40,100 nt of DNA from positions 1 to 40,100 of the forward strand of contig JAFKAC010000264.1 in the NCBI GenBank assembly GCA_025766275.1. The letters run 5' to 3'. Both the position numbers and the translations under genes were made by a program. Shown here piece by piece: positions 20,673 to 29,957 of the stretch. Under the pieces are notes generated by a model. That model was not told where the DNA came from, made no database searches, and saw only the letters and a program-made list of their open reading frames with translations. Position 1 is the first letter of the stretch. Each line of letters begins with the position of its first letter. The DNA comes from Lactarius indigo. Lineage: Eukaryota; Basidiomycota; Agaricomycetes; Russulales; Russulaceae.

Positions 20673-23600
20673 CTAGAAAGCCGTGACCCCGCTCTGCGTC
20701 GCCGCATACTGGCTCTTCATGTCGTCCATGTCCGCCGCTTCGTCTTGGCTCTTGTAGTCGAACCCGCTGCTCAGTAAGCTGCCGACCTCGCTCGCCCCAG
20801 CAACGCTGCCGAAACTGCCGCGACGACGTAACCTGTCGCTCTGTGAGTAGCCGACGCGCTCGGATACGCCACCGAGGACGCTGCCGCTATCGCCAGCTCC
20901 ACCTTGCGACACGATCGAAGGCGCGTAAGACCCGTACGCACTGCGCTTGCTGACGCCACTGGCGTTGAATGGACCGCTGGCGTTGAAGACGGGCAGGCCA
21001 GACGCATATGTAGCTTGCGAGCGAAGGGATTGAACGTCTGAAGGGATATAGTTCAGGGGGTCGTGTGTGCGATAGAAGGACGCGTCGAAGCGTGATGGCG
21101 TGCCAGAACTCGGTGCGTTGTTGTTAAGATACTCGCGAGCGCTCGTATCATGTCGGCGGTACTGATCGATGGATCTAGCGAGCGTGCGACGCGGCTTGGA
21201 AAATTGAATCATGCTAGCCTGAAGATTGCTCAAGGGTCCTTCGACGAGATTACCCTTCTCTTTGTAATGGGTCAGCAGGTAGTGCCAAAGTGGGTGCTAA
21301 CAAGTGTAAATCAATAATGCTTATCAAGTCGAGACCACTGGAGAAGATGTCCTACCTTGCTGAGCACCTTTGGGTTGCCAAGGATGACGACACCGTATTT
21401 TGCACGCGTGAGGGCAACGTTCAGCCGTCGAGGGTCGTTCAAAAACCCAATTCCTTGATGCTCGTTGCTCCTGACACAGCTAAGGATGATATAGTCCTTC
21501 TCGCGACCTTGGAACGCATCCACGGAAGCCACCTCAATCTCCTTGTAGAGGTCCTTCTTCAACGAACCATTGTACTGCATGTAGTTGACAATGTAGGAAC
21601 GCTGTCCTTCGTACGGTGTCACGACGCCGATTTGACCGGGTACAACACCCGACTTGAAAAATTTCGTCACAATTTTCTCAACGTTTGACGCTTCAGTTCT
21701 GAAAACTCAGGTGAGAGATTGGGGGTTACAGAAACGGAAGGAAGCGGACCTATTCAAGAACGAAGTCCCACTGCTAGATATCTCCTCTTGACCCAGGTTT
21801 TGATAGAAAAACATGGGTGTATCAGGAACTGGCCAAGGAAAGTCGACGTTTTTTCGCAGTCGCTCCGGTGCCGTGACACCGTTCTGCAAGGTGCCCTCGT
21901 AGAACATGTTCGACGGAAATTCAGACAGGCAGGGATGCATGCGATACTGCACTTGCAAACGAATGGGGCGGTTGCCAAGCACCACCAAGCGCTCAAACAA
22001 AGACTGGGTGAGACCTGCTCGGGCCGCCTTCTTGTTCATGATAACAGGACCGAGTTGTTGATGATCTCCAACGAGCACGACTTGCTTGCAGCCAAGCACC
22101 AGTGGTATCATACACTCTGCGAAATAAAGTCAGCGGGAAGGAAGGGGTAATGTACAGTGAACGCTTACCAGGTTCAGCAGCTTGCGTCGCTTCGTCAATC
22201 AAGACTGTCTTGAATTTCAATTTGCTGAGCCTAGGGTCTCCTGCGCCGACACAAGTGCAACAAATGACCTCTGCTGCCAACAGAATCTCCTTCTCGCATT
22301 GCCTGATGAGGCTCTTATACTTCCGCTCATCGTTGGAGCTCAGTTCTCCCTGTTCGTTCTTGAGTTGGATAAGTTTTTGTAGTTCGACGTGTGTGGTGTT
22401 GTTTGCGACTTGGTGATGAAGCGTCAAGAATGCGACAGACGAATCGAGGGCTTCACGCGACTTGGCTGTGAGGCGCACAACTTTGAGCCCCGTGGCATGT
22501 ATCTTTTCAGTGAGCTGATCGACGGCGACGTTCGAAGGCGCGCAGACGAGGACCTGGCCCGGGTTCATCTTGGCGAGGTGATAAACAATCGAAGCAGAGG
22601 TAACGGTCTTGCCAGTGCCAGGAGGTCCCTGGATCAAACTGATCGGCTTTTGAAGGACGCTTTTGACAGCATACATTTGGGAATGGTTGAGCTCCGGCAA
22701 ACCAGGCGCGGAGAAGCGCTTGGGCATCTGGGTACGAAGAACTTGGGGCTCAAGCTCGTGACCGAGGAGCTTGTGATACTGTTCACTGTCATCCAGCTGC
22801 AGATGGCAAGAGAAATTTCAAAGGATACTCACGATGTAACCGCTAACACTCTTCTCGTCGACGGCAAATGTCTTCATGGCCAGCTGCATTCGGTCGAAAC
22901 TGGTAGATTTCCATACGAAGTCTGCGGCGAAGCCTTGGGTGACTTCGTGTGGCACGCCCTCGGTCCTACGCAGCTCAAGACCAATTTCATCTGAAACGTC
23001 TGCTGCGAGTGGGTATGGGTCAGACAATGAGGAAGAAAAACGTACTGTTGGGGACTTTGATGACGTGGCCAACACCCTCCCAAGGCTTGTGCACCTCCCC
23101 CGTGTAGCGCAGTCTCAGCTCGTCGCCAGCTGCAAGGCGGACTTCCCCGCTTTCCAACTTGGGTAGCACAAACCATGCAACCCTCTTTTGATTCAGGCCC
23201 AGGTCCCACCTCACGGTGATATCTGTCTGCGTCTGGCTCTCCTTCAGCCGCTTATCATAATCTGCTTCGATCTTGACCAAGGGCCCGAAGATGTTCTGAT
23301 ATTGATATGCATCCTCGTAACGCAGCAGAATGGACTGCGGCTCGTCATCAACGCCAGGCTTCTCGAGGTCTTCAAGGGTCGCCTTAGCGTTCTCGCGCCA
23401 TAGGTCTTCGAGACGGTTGATCTGCTGGAACGAGATCTGACGCGAGCGCAATTGCTCGGTCTCTGACGGTGGTTTGACGAGCCACGAAAGGAAAGATCGA
23501 TCATCGATGAGCGGTGCCCAGAGAGCTGCGTTCCAAGAGATGTCCTTGGAAATGGCGGCGCAAGGTTGGCTACACAAATAAAGTTCGTCACGACTGCGAA

Positions 23601-24228
23601 TCACACGACCATAACAATTACATACCGACAGAGCAGAACAACGACCGTATCACTTTTTGCAGGAATAAAACCTAGCATAAAGACGTTTTTGCTGCCGCAG
23701 TTGTAGCACTCGGGAGTGGTCTCGCCGAGAGGGCTCTCGGCATGTAGGATAACTTCCTTGTGCTTGGCTCGGACCAAGTGGTTGACAATATGTGAGGCCG
23801 ATGTGTTGCCGCGCGAATTGCAGAACCATTTTGAACATACGAGACACTTAACAACGGAGGCAGGGTTGTGTATGCCGCAATAGCTGAGAGTAGTCGGTCA
23901 GAGTCAGAAGTGGCGCTGTTGCGAGACGTGAAGTAGGGAGTACGAACCAACAGGCATGTGGAGGTAGGTCAACCTGACTCTCCTCCTTGAGATCGTCCAA
24001 AACGGCGTCAAAGTCTTCCGCGATGCTCCCGTTTGCAGACTGTAATTCCAGGTCATTATCCGCAGAGGAAGAAGGATGCGCAGGATCATCCAAGATGGAG
24101 AGGCTCTCTATATCTACAGGGACATGGCCCTGTGTGCCAGAGGTATATATCGAAGACGTGTCGTCGACGACGCCGATGCCTCCATATGAGGAGGCAGAGT
24201 CATATTGAAAGTTGTCGAAAGAGTCCAT
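20673..24228 (-). CDS. NAM7: nonsense-mediated decay RNA helicase UPF1
   Basis: Eight exons in phase: 24228-23948, 23883-23626, 23569-23046, 23002-22833, 22796-22169, 22116-21750, 21698-21356 and 21296-20673, 1064 residues. UPF1 is the SF1 helicase that recognises faulty termination and triggers mRNA decay in the cytoplasm. The N-terminal Cys/His zinc domain (about 92-200) begins [17 protein letters not shown] and includes [10 protein letters not shown]. Helicase motifs follow: QGPPGTGKT (about 467-475), LIDEATQA (about 610), [30 protein letters not shown] and [10 protein letters not shown]. The last 190 residues are Ser/Gly-rich with five SQ and one TQ dipeptides, the sites phosphorylated by SMG1-type kinases in animals and plants. 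The start lies 58 bp from the divergent HYPK-like gene. Confidence 0.97.
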
Positions 24229-24286
24229 GGGGGTGGTGAAAAGAGGATGAGTAAGAGCAGTGGGCTTATAGGGCAAATAAACAACG
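24229..24286. promoter_or_regulatory. 58-bp divergent promoter between UPF1 and HYPK-like gene
   Basis: Only 58 bp separate the two start codons, so core promoter elements must overlap the 5' parts of both genes. The stretch is purine-rich (GGTGAAAAGAGGATGAGTAA) with no clear TATA box. Confidence 0.5.
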
Positions 24287-24672
24287 ATGTCTCAACAACT
24301 ACAGCGTGGCAGCAACAATGGACACCCAGAACCCGAAGTTATAGTCAACGTGAGTCATAAATGATAAAAGATCCGCAGTGTTGATCATATATGCTGTGTA
24401 GTATGCGGATGGCTATGCCTATTCCAAAAGCAAATTTGAGGAGGGTCTTCGCATCGTCCTCGCGGACAAGCCTGCTAAACCGGCCAAGACACACTCGAAC
24501 ATGAAGAAAGAGGACGTTGACTTGATTGTACGATATCATATCTTATTTTGTCCCTCGGTCTCACTCTTCCAAGGTCTCAGAACTGGAAATACCCCGCGGC
24601 CAAGCCGAGAGGGCTCTTATAGACAACAACGGCGATCTTGCTAAGACGCTGAGGGCGCTCATAACACCATAG
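24287..24672 (+). CDS. HYPK-like small UBA-domain protein (NatA-associated)
   Basis: Three exons in phase: 24287-24349, 24402-24527 and 24574-24672, 95 residues. The C-terminal half matches the HYPK UBA-like helix bundle: KKEDVDLIVSELEIPRGQAE followed by NNGDLAKTLRALI. HYPK binds the ribosomal N-terminal acetyltransferase NatA (Naa15/Naa10) and regulates it, and has chaperone-like activity. The N-terminus is short, Gln/Asn-rich and probably disordered. The gene is squeezed between UPF1 (58 bp upstream, divergent) and MRP51 (25 bp between stop codons, convergent). A protein this short is easily missed by automatic annotation, but all three junctions keep phase. Confidence 0.85.
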
Positions 24673-24697
24673 CTATTAACTACCGTAGCACTGTAGA

Positions 24698-25930
24698 CTA
24701 TTGAGCCTTTTGGTCCCCACTCGTGGGCATTTCATGGATTATAGTCCGCAGAGTACTCAATAACTCCTTTGTCACCTTGCCTGATCCTGGAACTGTCTCA
24801 AGCCGTGGTGCAGCCTTCGGACTCGTCATCGTCCTCTTCCCCTTCGACGGGACAACCTTCTGCGCATGTGCAATATAGGCCCGCGTTCCAGGAGGAAAAG
24901 GATTGGCCCGTATCATGTCCAAATTGGCCACGTCTTCCACAGTCGTCCCAATGATTGCACCATCCAGTCCCTGAGGCTGTACCGATACGACATTCGGGGC
25001 CCGCTTGAGCACAGACTCGACAATGCGGAATTTGGAACCGATGTTGTGATGGCTTGCAGGCGTTTTGAGGTTCGCCGCCATTCCCGCAAAGCTCGCGCGT
25101 AACGACGGACGCACATCCAAGGTGGCCATCTCAACGAATCTCCCGGGTTCTTCGCTGGTGGTGAAGAAGTGTGTCAACTGGGAAGTACGCGCGTAGGAAA
25201 GACCGCCGTTGCGGTGAGGACGTTGTTCGATGACGCGCGAATCCGGGGCCTCGTAAATTGTATGGGATTGTCTTTGTAGGAACCTCTTTCGTACCGTCTC
25301 GGCGGAACCCAAGGCAGATTCTTCATAAGCGGAAGGCGCGACTAAATGTTGAGATCCAGTCTTAGTCTGTGGACCTTGGGCTTCTTCTGACAAAAATGAG
25401 AGAAAATCTTGCCGCTCTTGACGCAGCTTGTCCAGGTAACGCGCGAATTGCCTTGGCTTCATAGAGGAAACGAGCGGGCCAGACGCAACGCACTGTCGTT
25501 TGCCTAGCTCCTCGTCTGCTTGACGCCGTATGGCCGGGTCCACGATGTTCCCGTTTTCATCTTCCTTTGCAAGCTCAGCCCGGTGCACAGATCTTGAATG
25601 CGTGTAGTGCTTCTCCCACTCGTCACGGATATGTGGCTCCGTAGCCACCTCCTCCCAACGCTGGATGAAGCGTGCCTCAGACTCTCGGGATGCCCACTCT
25701 GTTTGCTGTTCCGGAGAGTCGACGGCTTGAACAGAAATGAATTTGTCTCGTTTTCGGAGGGCAAGAGGTCGTTTGAAGCCCCAATTGCCGCGATGGGCGT
25801 TGCCGTCGTGCGTGGTATACACTTGACCAATGGTTGGATCATAAGAGGCGAACTTTGAGCGACGAAGAAGAGCCGCAAAGGGAGACGGAGACGGTGGGTG
25901 GACGATTGCGGCCTTGACGACGGCCGCCAT
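24698..25930 (-). CDS. MRP51: mitochondrial small-subunit ribosomal protein MRP51 (bS1m)
   Basis: One exon, 410 residues. The N-terminus reads PFAALLRRSKFASYDPTIGQ followed by VYTTHDGNAHRGNWGFKRPL, the hallmark of the fungal Mrp51 family, a small-subunit protein needed for translation of mitochondrial mRNAs. WEKHYTHSR and ARYLDKLRQERQDF are further conserved-looking blocks. The start at 25930 (MAAVVKAAI) is preferred because it places the conserved motif near the N-terminus; an in-frame ATG at 26026 would add 32 residues rich in Arg that could also act as a presequence. Absence of introns is unusual among its neighbours. Confidence 0.88.
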   Translation of the reverse strand: MAAVVKAAIVHPPSPSPFAALLRRSKFASYDPTIGQVYTTHDGNAHRGNWGFKRPLALRKRDKFISVQAVDSPEQQTEWASRESEARFIQRWEEVATEPHIRDEWEKHYTHSRSVHRAELAKEDENGNIVDPAIRRQADEELGKRQCVASGPLVSSMKPRQFARYLDKLRQERQDFLSFLSEEAQGPQTKTGSQHLVAPSAYEESALGSAETVRKRFLQRQSHTIYEAPDSRVIEQRPHRNGGLSYARTSQLTHFFTTSEEPGRFVEMATLDVRPSLRASFAGMAANLKTPASHHNIGSKFRIVESVLKRAPNVVSVQPQGLDGAIIGTTVEDVANLDMIRANPFPPGTRAYIAHAQKVVPSKGKRTMTSPKAAPRLETVPGSGKVTKELLSTLRTIIHEMPTSGDQKAQ

Positions 25931-26644
25931 GTCAAATCTGCGAGGGCGAGGAAGGCAGAACAGCGAGTTGAGAGTCGCGTCCCTCGGGGCTTTCCGGTTC
26001 GATTCTAATTCCGCTTGCCTGGACATTGAAAATCGACATTTTCGTTTCTCTCCATTTCACCGGCGTGCAAATTACCGTCCTCCGCTGACTTTTGCGGTCA
26101 TTGCTCTAGGATGGATGGTCCAGACAAACGTCGAAGATAGAGCTTGTATCTCAAAAACAATCTATGCTGATTGCTTCTCCCGTTGGTTGAGGAGTCAGGA
26201 CGCAGGATCACCTGGAGATACATACATTTGTTCCGTGAGTACTTTTGTGAAAACTTTGTTTCTTTTGTCATGGGTGAAACCGAGGAAGAAAACCCTGGTA
26301 AAGGGACACACCCTCACATCAGTTGTGTCTGGATTCACACACTGTGTATCCACCAGCAAGAGGGTGTGTGTGAAGTGATAAAGGCGAGTCTGAGGTTGTC
26401 CAAACACATCTATTTTCTGTTGTATGTCGTCTGTTGAGTAGCTGTGCTAACTTTGCATGCCCGATAGGTTGTGTGCGTGCGTAGTGATAGTGAAATTAAG
26501 ATTAGTTAATAGAATGGATGAATAAAAGAAGCACGCTGGCTGGCTTTACCCGGACCGTGCATTGACCAGTTGACGTTGACCAGTTGAGCCCGACCATTGC
26601 CACTGCCGTCCAGGTCACCACCCGCAGCCAACAAACGGGGCGCA
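25931..26644. other. divergent intergenic region, MRP51 and nucleotide-sugar transporter
   Basis: 714 bp between the two starts, the longest divergent promoter in the gene block. It contains a near-repeat TTGACCAGTTGA (ACCAGTTGACGTTGACCAGTTGA at 26565-26586) and GT-rich stretches at 26340-26375. No gene was recognised. Confidence 0.5.
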
Positions 26645-28262
26645 ATGGAACGTCCTCTGGAACAACTACGATACCCCCGAATCTCGGTATCCTCCGTCAG
26701 CGTTGCGGCCCCCACATTTCCGGATATGCATCATCGTCCGTCTCCGACCGCAAGAGCTGGCGCTGGCACACCCTCTCCCACACCCTCAAGAGAACATAGA
26801 CCCCGTCCATCACCTCTGATCACCTCTGCATCCTTACCCCCGTTCCCCGACAACTCGTCGCCCGTGATGGCATTAAACAATCGGTTGTCCAGAGAAGAAC
26901 CCACACCCACCATCTTTGGTTTGCCCCTCAAATACGTTTTCGTGAGTGATGACATGTTTTCGTTTCTAGTTCACTCACCGACTTTCATGATAGCCTCGTT
27001 ACCCTTGCAGTTCAGAATGCTGCCCTTTCCATTGTCATGCATTATTCACGAGTCTCTACCCCACCCTCTCTATCGTATTCACCTGCCTCCGCGGTTCTAC
27101 TCAACGAAATTCTCAAGGGCTCGATATCTTTCGGTATCGCCCTCTGGCGAGTATCAGGGTCGGAAGCACGGCGGCCTTTCAATCAACTCCTCCACGAGAT
27201 TTTCAGCCCCGATTGCTGGAAGCTCTCTATTCCCGCCCTTCTCTACGTCGTCCAAAACTCGCTCCAGTTTGTCGCCATCAGCAACCTCCCTGTCGCGACT
27301 TTCCAAGTGACATATCAGATGAAGATTCTTACCACTGCCGCCTTCTCCGTTTTGTTATTGCGTCGCCGCCTCAGCTCGACAAAATGGGTCTCTCTCTTCT
27401 TCCTCGCTATCGGAGTTGCTATTGTTCAAATTCAAACTAGCACCAGCGCTCATGCACCGCCCAAACCTAGCACTCTTGTCGGGAGCGCACACGAATCAGC
27501 ACCGCGTTACATGCACATAATGAGTCCTCTCAAAGGGTTCGGGGCAGTCACTGCAGCTTGTTTCACTTCAGGCCTCGCGGGTGTCTACTTCGAAATGGTG
27601 CTCAAGAATTCGAAGGCGGACCTGTGGGTCCGCAACGTTCAACTGTCACTTTTCTCCTTAGCTCCCGCGCTCGTCCCCGTCCTATATGGACCCCCTGTCC
27701 CCAACTCCCGTGGCTTCCTTGCCGACTTGCTTAAAAATTTTGGTGGCTGGGCGTGGGCAACAGTATTAATTCAAGTTTTGGCGGACTCGTCACCGCGGTT
27801 GTGATCAAGTACTCAGATAACATCCTCAAAGGCTTCGCCACAAGTCTCTCCATTATTCTGTCATTCCTCGCGTCCATGATTCTCTTCAACTTCAGAATCA
27901 CCCCATCTTTCCTCATCGGCTCCTCGACGGTACTCGTCGCGACGTGGCTATACAATCAGCCGGCTGGGAAGGAACCGACCCTCCTGGTGAATGTTGTCAA
28001 TGGCGCCACAGGCAGCAAAGCCGGCACTCCTTGGCCCGGGTCTCCTGTTGAAGCAGATGCACCAATACTGGGACAGTTTGACAAAAAATCATCATCTCCA
28101 AGAACGCTGTCGACAGCCATCGTCCCCGAAAAGACAGACCATTTCCCGCCTATGATGGACACGCCGCGGTATCTGAACGCGCCATATGGTTCGCCACTCC
28201 CGTCGCGGACGCCTTCGCCCGCCCCAGTGCTGTCTTCCCATCAACCTTTCGAACGACGATGA
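26645..28262 (+). CDS. nucleotide-sugar transporter (SLC35A, UDP-GlcNAc/UDP-Gal type), with frame breaks
   Basis: A Golgi multipass transporter that exchanges a nucleotide sugar for the nucleoside monophosphate. Exon 1 (26645 to about 26941) has a Pro/Ser-rich cytosolic N-terminus and ends GLPLKYV. Exon 2 resumes at 26994 with LVTLAVQNAALSIVMHYSR and contains hydrophobic helices and PVATFQVTYQMKILTTA. The conserved block WAWATVLIQV + FGGLVTAVVIKYSDNILKGF is split by a one-base frame change in the T run at 27776-27779. The exon 1/exon 2 junction also needs one T fewer at 26937-26940 to keep phase, unless a rarer splice (26945 to 27011) is used, which would delete six conserved residues. The tail is Pro/Ser-rich. 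Two homopolymer problems in one gene suggest base-calling error, but a damaged gene is possible. Confidence 0.88.
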
Positions 28263-28574
28263 CACTCGTCTTTGCCTAAAGAGTTGTGCCTAGCTAGAGT
28301 GGTTAATTCGGTGTTCGAAGAAATTTATACCCATTTCAAGAGTTGCGCACTCTACATGATTTTTTTCCTGCGTGCCTTGACGAAATTTTGTCATGTCTTC
28401 GAAACAGCCAACCACTCGCCCACGCACGCGCCCTGCGTGTTCTATTTACCCTGTTTTAAAATACAGTCGGTGTAGAAATACTGTTAGGGCACTTGAATAT
28501 TCACTCGAACACAATTTATATATATTTTCTGTGATGCTACGGGCCGCACGACAAGTCACGGTTTTGGTGACAAA
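28263..28574. other. intergenic region upstream of MDM12
   Basis: 312 bp between a stop codon and the MDM12 start. AT-rich blocks (TTTATATATATTTTC at 28516-28530) lie 45-60 bp upstream of the MDM12 ATG and may act as a TATA region. No gene was seen. Confidence 0.45.
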
Positions 28575-29864
28575 ATGTCTATCGACCTCGACTGGAATAA
28601 GCTCGACACTTTGCTCGCGTCTTCGCTCATCGTTATCCTCAACAGACAACTCCAAAGTGCTACACGACCGTCTTTCATCGGACCCGTCGAAGTTACTTCG
28701 TTCGACTTTGGCTCTCAGCCACCAGAAATAGAGCTAGTCGACCTGCGCGACATATATCGTGACTTTCTCGAGAACGACGACGACAACAATGGCGACGCCG
28801 AAGGTAATATGGACACAGAAAGGAACCCAGCTCGCTCGGTGGGACGGACCCACGACGAGGACGACGAGTTTGAGTGGGTGTCGCGCAGAAGTGCCGGTCG
28901 TGGCATGGCGGAGGAGGCACCCATGTACCACCACCTGCCCCCACACGTCCGCTACGGTCGCGGGCCCGCCTCAGAGATGTTCACATCTCCCACGTCTCCC
29001 GGCTCCTCATTCGCGCCCACGGGGAGTACCTGGAACGCAGGCGCAGGGCCGTCCTCCTCACTCGGCGCACGGCCAGCGCACAGCGAGCACCCACCGACGC
29101 ATTCTACGTCAGGCGGTGGCGCGCCATCGCGTTCTTATTCTTATTCTGAAACGCGCATCGACCCTCCCTCGGTGCCGCTCTTCGACTCGACGCGTCCCAC
29201 AGCCACACCATCCCCCCCATCCCCCTCCCCGACCGACCTCCCCCTTCCCTCCTTCTCCTCATCCATATCCCTCGGATATTGCGGCGGACCCAGCGCCGAT
29301 GTCAACCCGGGAAGACGATGAGCCGCCGCCGCCGGGCCCATATTCACCACCCCGTCGCCGCCGCCGCCGCCGCCACCGACGGAGGAGCACTCGAATCTCC
29401 AGATGCATCTTCTCGTGTCTTGGCACTCTGATCTGCGGCTGACGCTCACGACGTCCCTGCGTATCAACTACCCCTCCCCGCTGTTCATGTCGCTCCCGAT
29501 CCGACTCTCTGTCACGGGACTCGTCTTCAACGGCGAGCTCGCCGTCGCGTATGAGGGCGGCCGGCGCATCCATCTGTGTGTGCTCGATGACCTCGATCCG
29601 TATGGTCCCTCCGCGCGCCGGGGCTCGGGTTCCCAGGGCAGCACGCCGAGCGACCCGGACGCAGATGACGCCCACGGGACGAAACCTCTGCCTGTGGGAC
29701 AGCGCCTCCTTCCGGACATCTTTATCGAGAGCGAGCTCGGGCAGGCCGACAAGCATGTGCTGAAGAACGTCACGCGCGTCGAGAAGTTCATCCAAGATGT
29801 CATTCGCAAAACTATCGAAGAGGAGCTTGTGTTTCCCAATTATCATACGTTGGTGCTTCAGTGA
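28575..29864 (+). CDS. MDM12: ERMES complex subunit Mdm12 (SMP domain), reading frame interrupted by a TGA
   Basis: Mdm12 bridges Mmm1 and Mdm34 in the ER-mitochondria tether and moves phospholipids with its SMP domain. The N-terminal SMP half is clear: MSIDLDWNKLDTLLASS, then VTSFDFGSQPPEIELVDLRD. The C-terminal half is equally clear: WHSDLRLTLTTSLRINYPSP, GLVFNGELAVAYE, CVLDDLDPYGP and KPLPVGQRLLPDIFIESELG. Both halves are in the same frame, but a TGA at 29319-29321 lies between them in a Pro/Ser-rich linker. A 102-bp intron 29301-29402 (GTCAAC to TCTCCAG) would remove it in phase, giving about 395 residues, but its donor is poor. Compensating errors in the C7 run or GCC repeat nearby are the alternative. 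Confidence 0.88.
29355..29375 (+). repeat. GCC trinucleotide repeat in the MDM12 linker
   Basis: About six consecutive CCG/GCC units, reading as a Pro run in the MDM12 frame (PSPPPPPPP). Such tracts are length-variable and prone to sequencing error. Confidence 0.7.
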
Positions 29865-29957
29865 TCACGATGACAAGGGCCCATACTTGTGGCAATTGCA
29901 CAAAACTCAGACGTTGCGGCGGCGGGAGGTGCGCTTTGTAGTAAAGCAGTTACAAAA

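Noticed and set aside
28285..28330. tRNA-like fragment (AGAGTGGTTAA and GTTCGAAG)
   Set aside because: No acceptor stem or anticodon arm could be paired around it.
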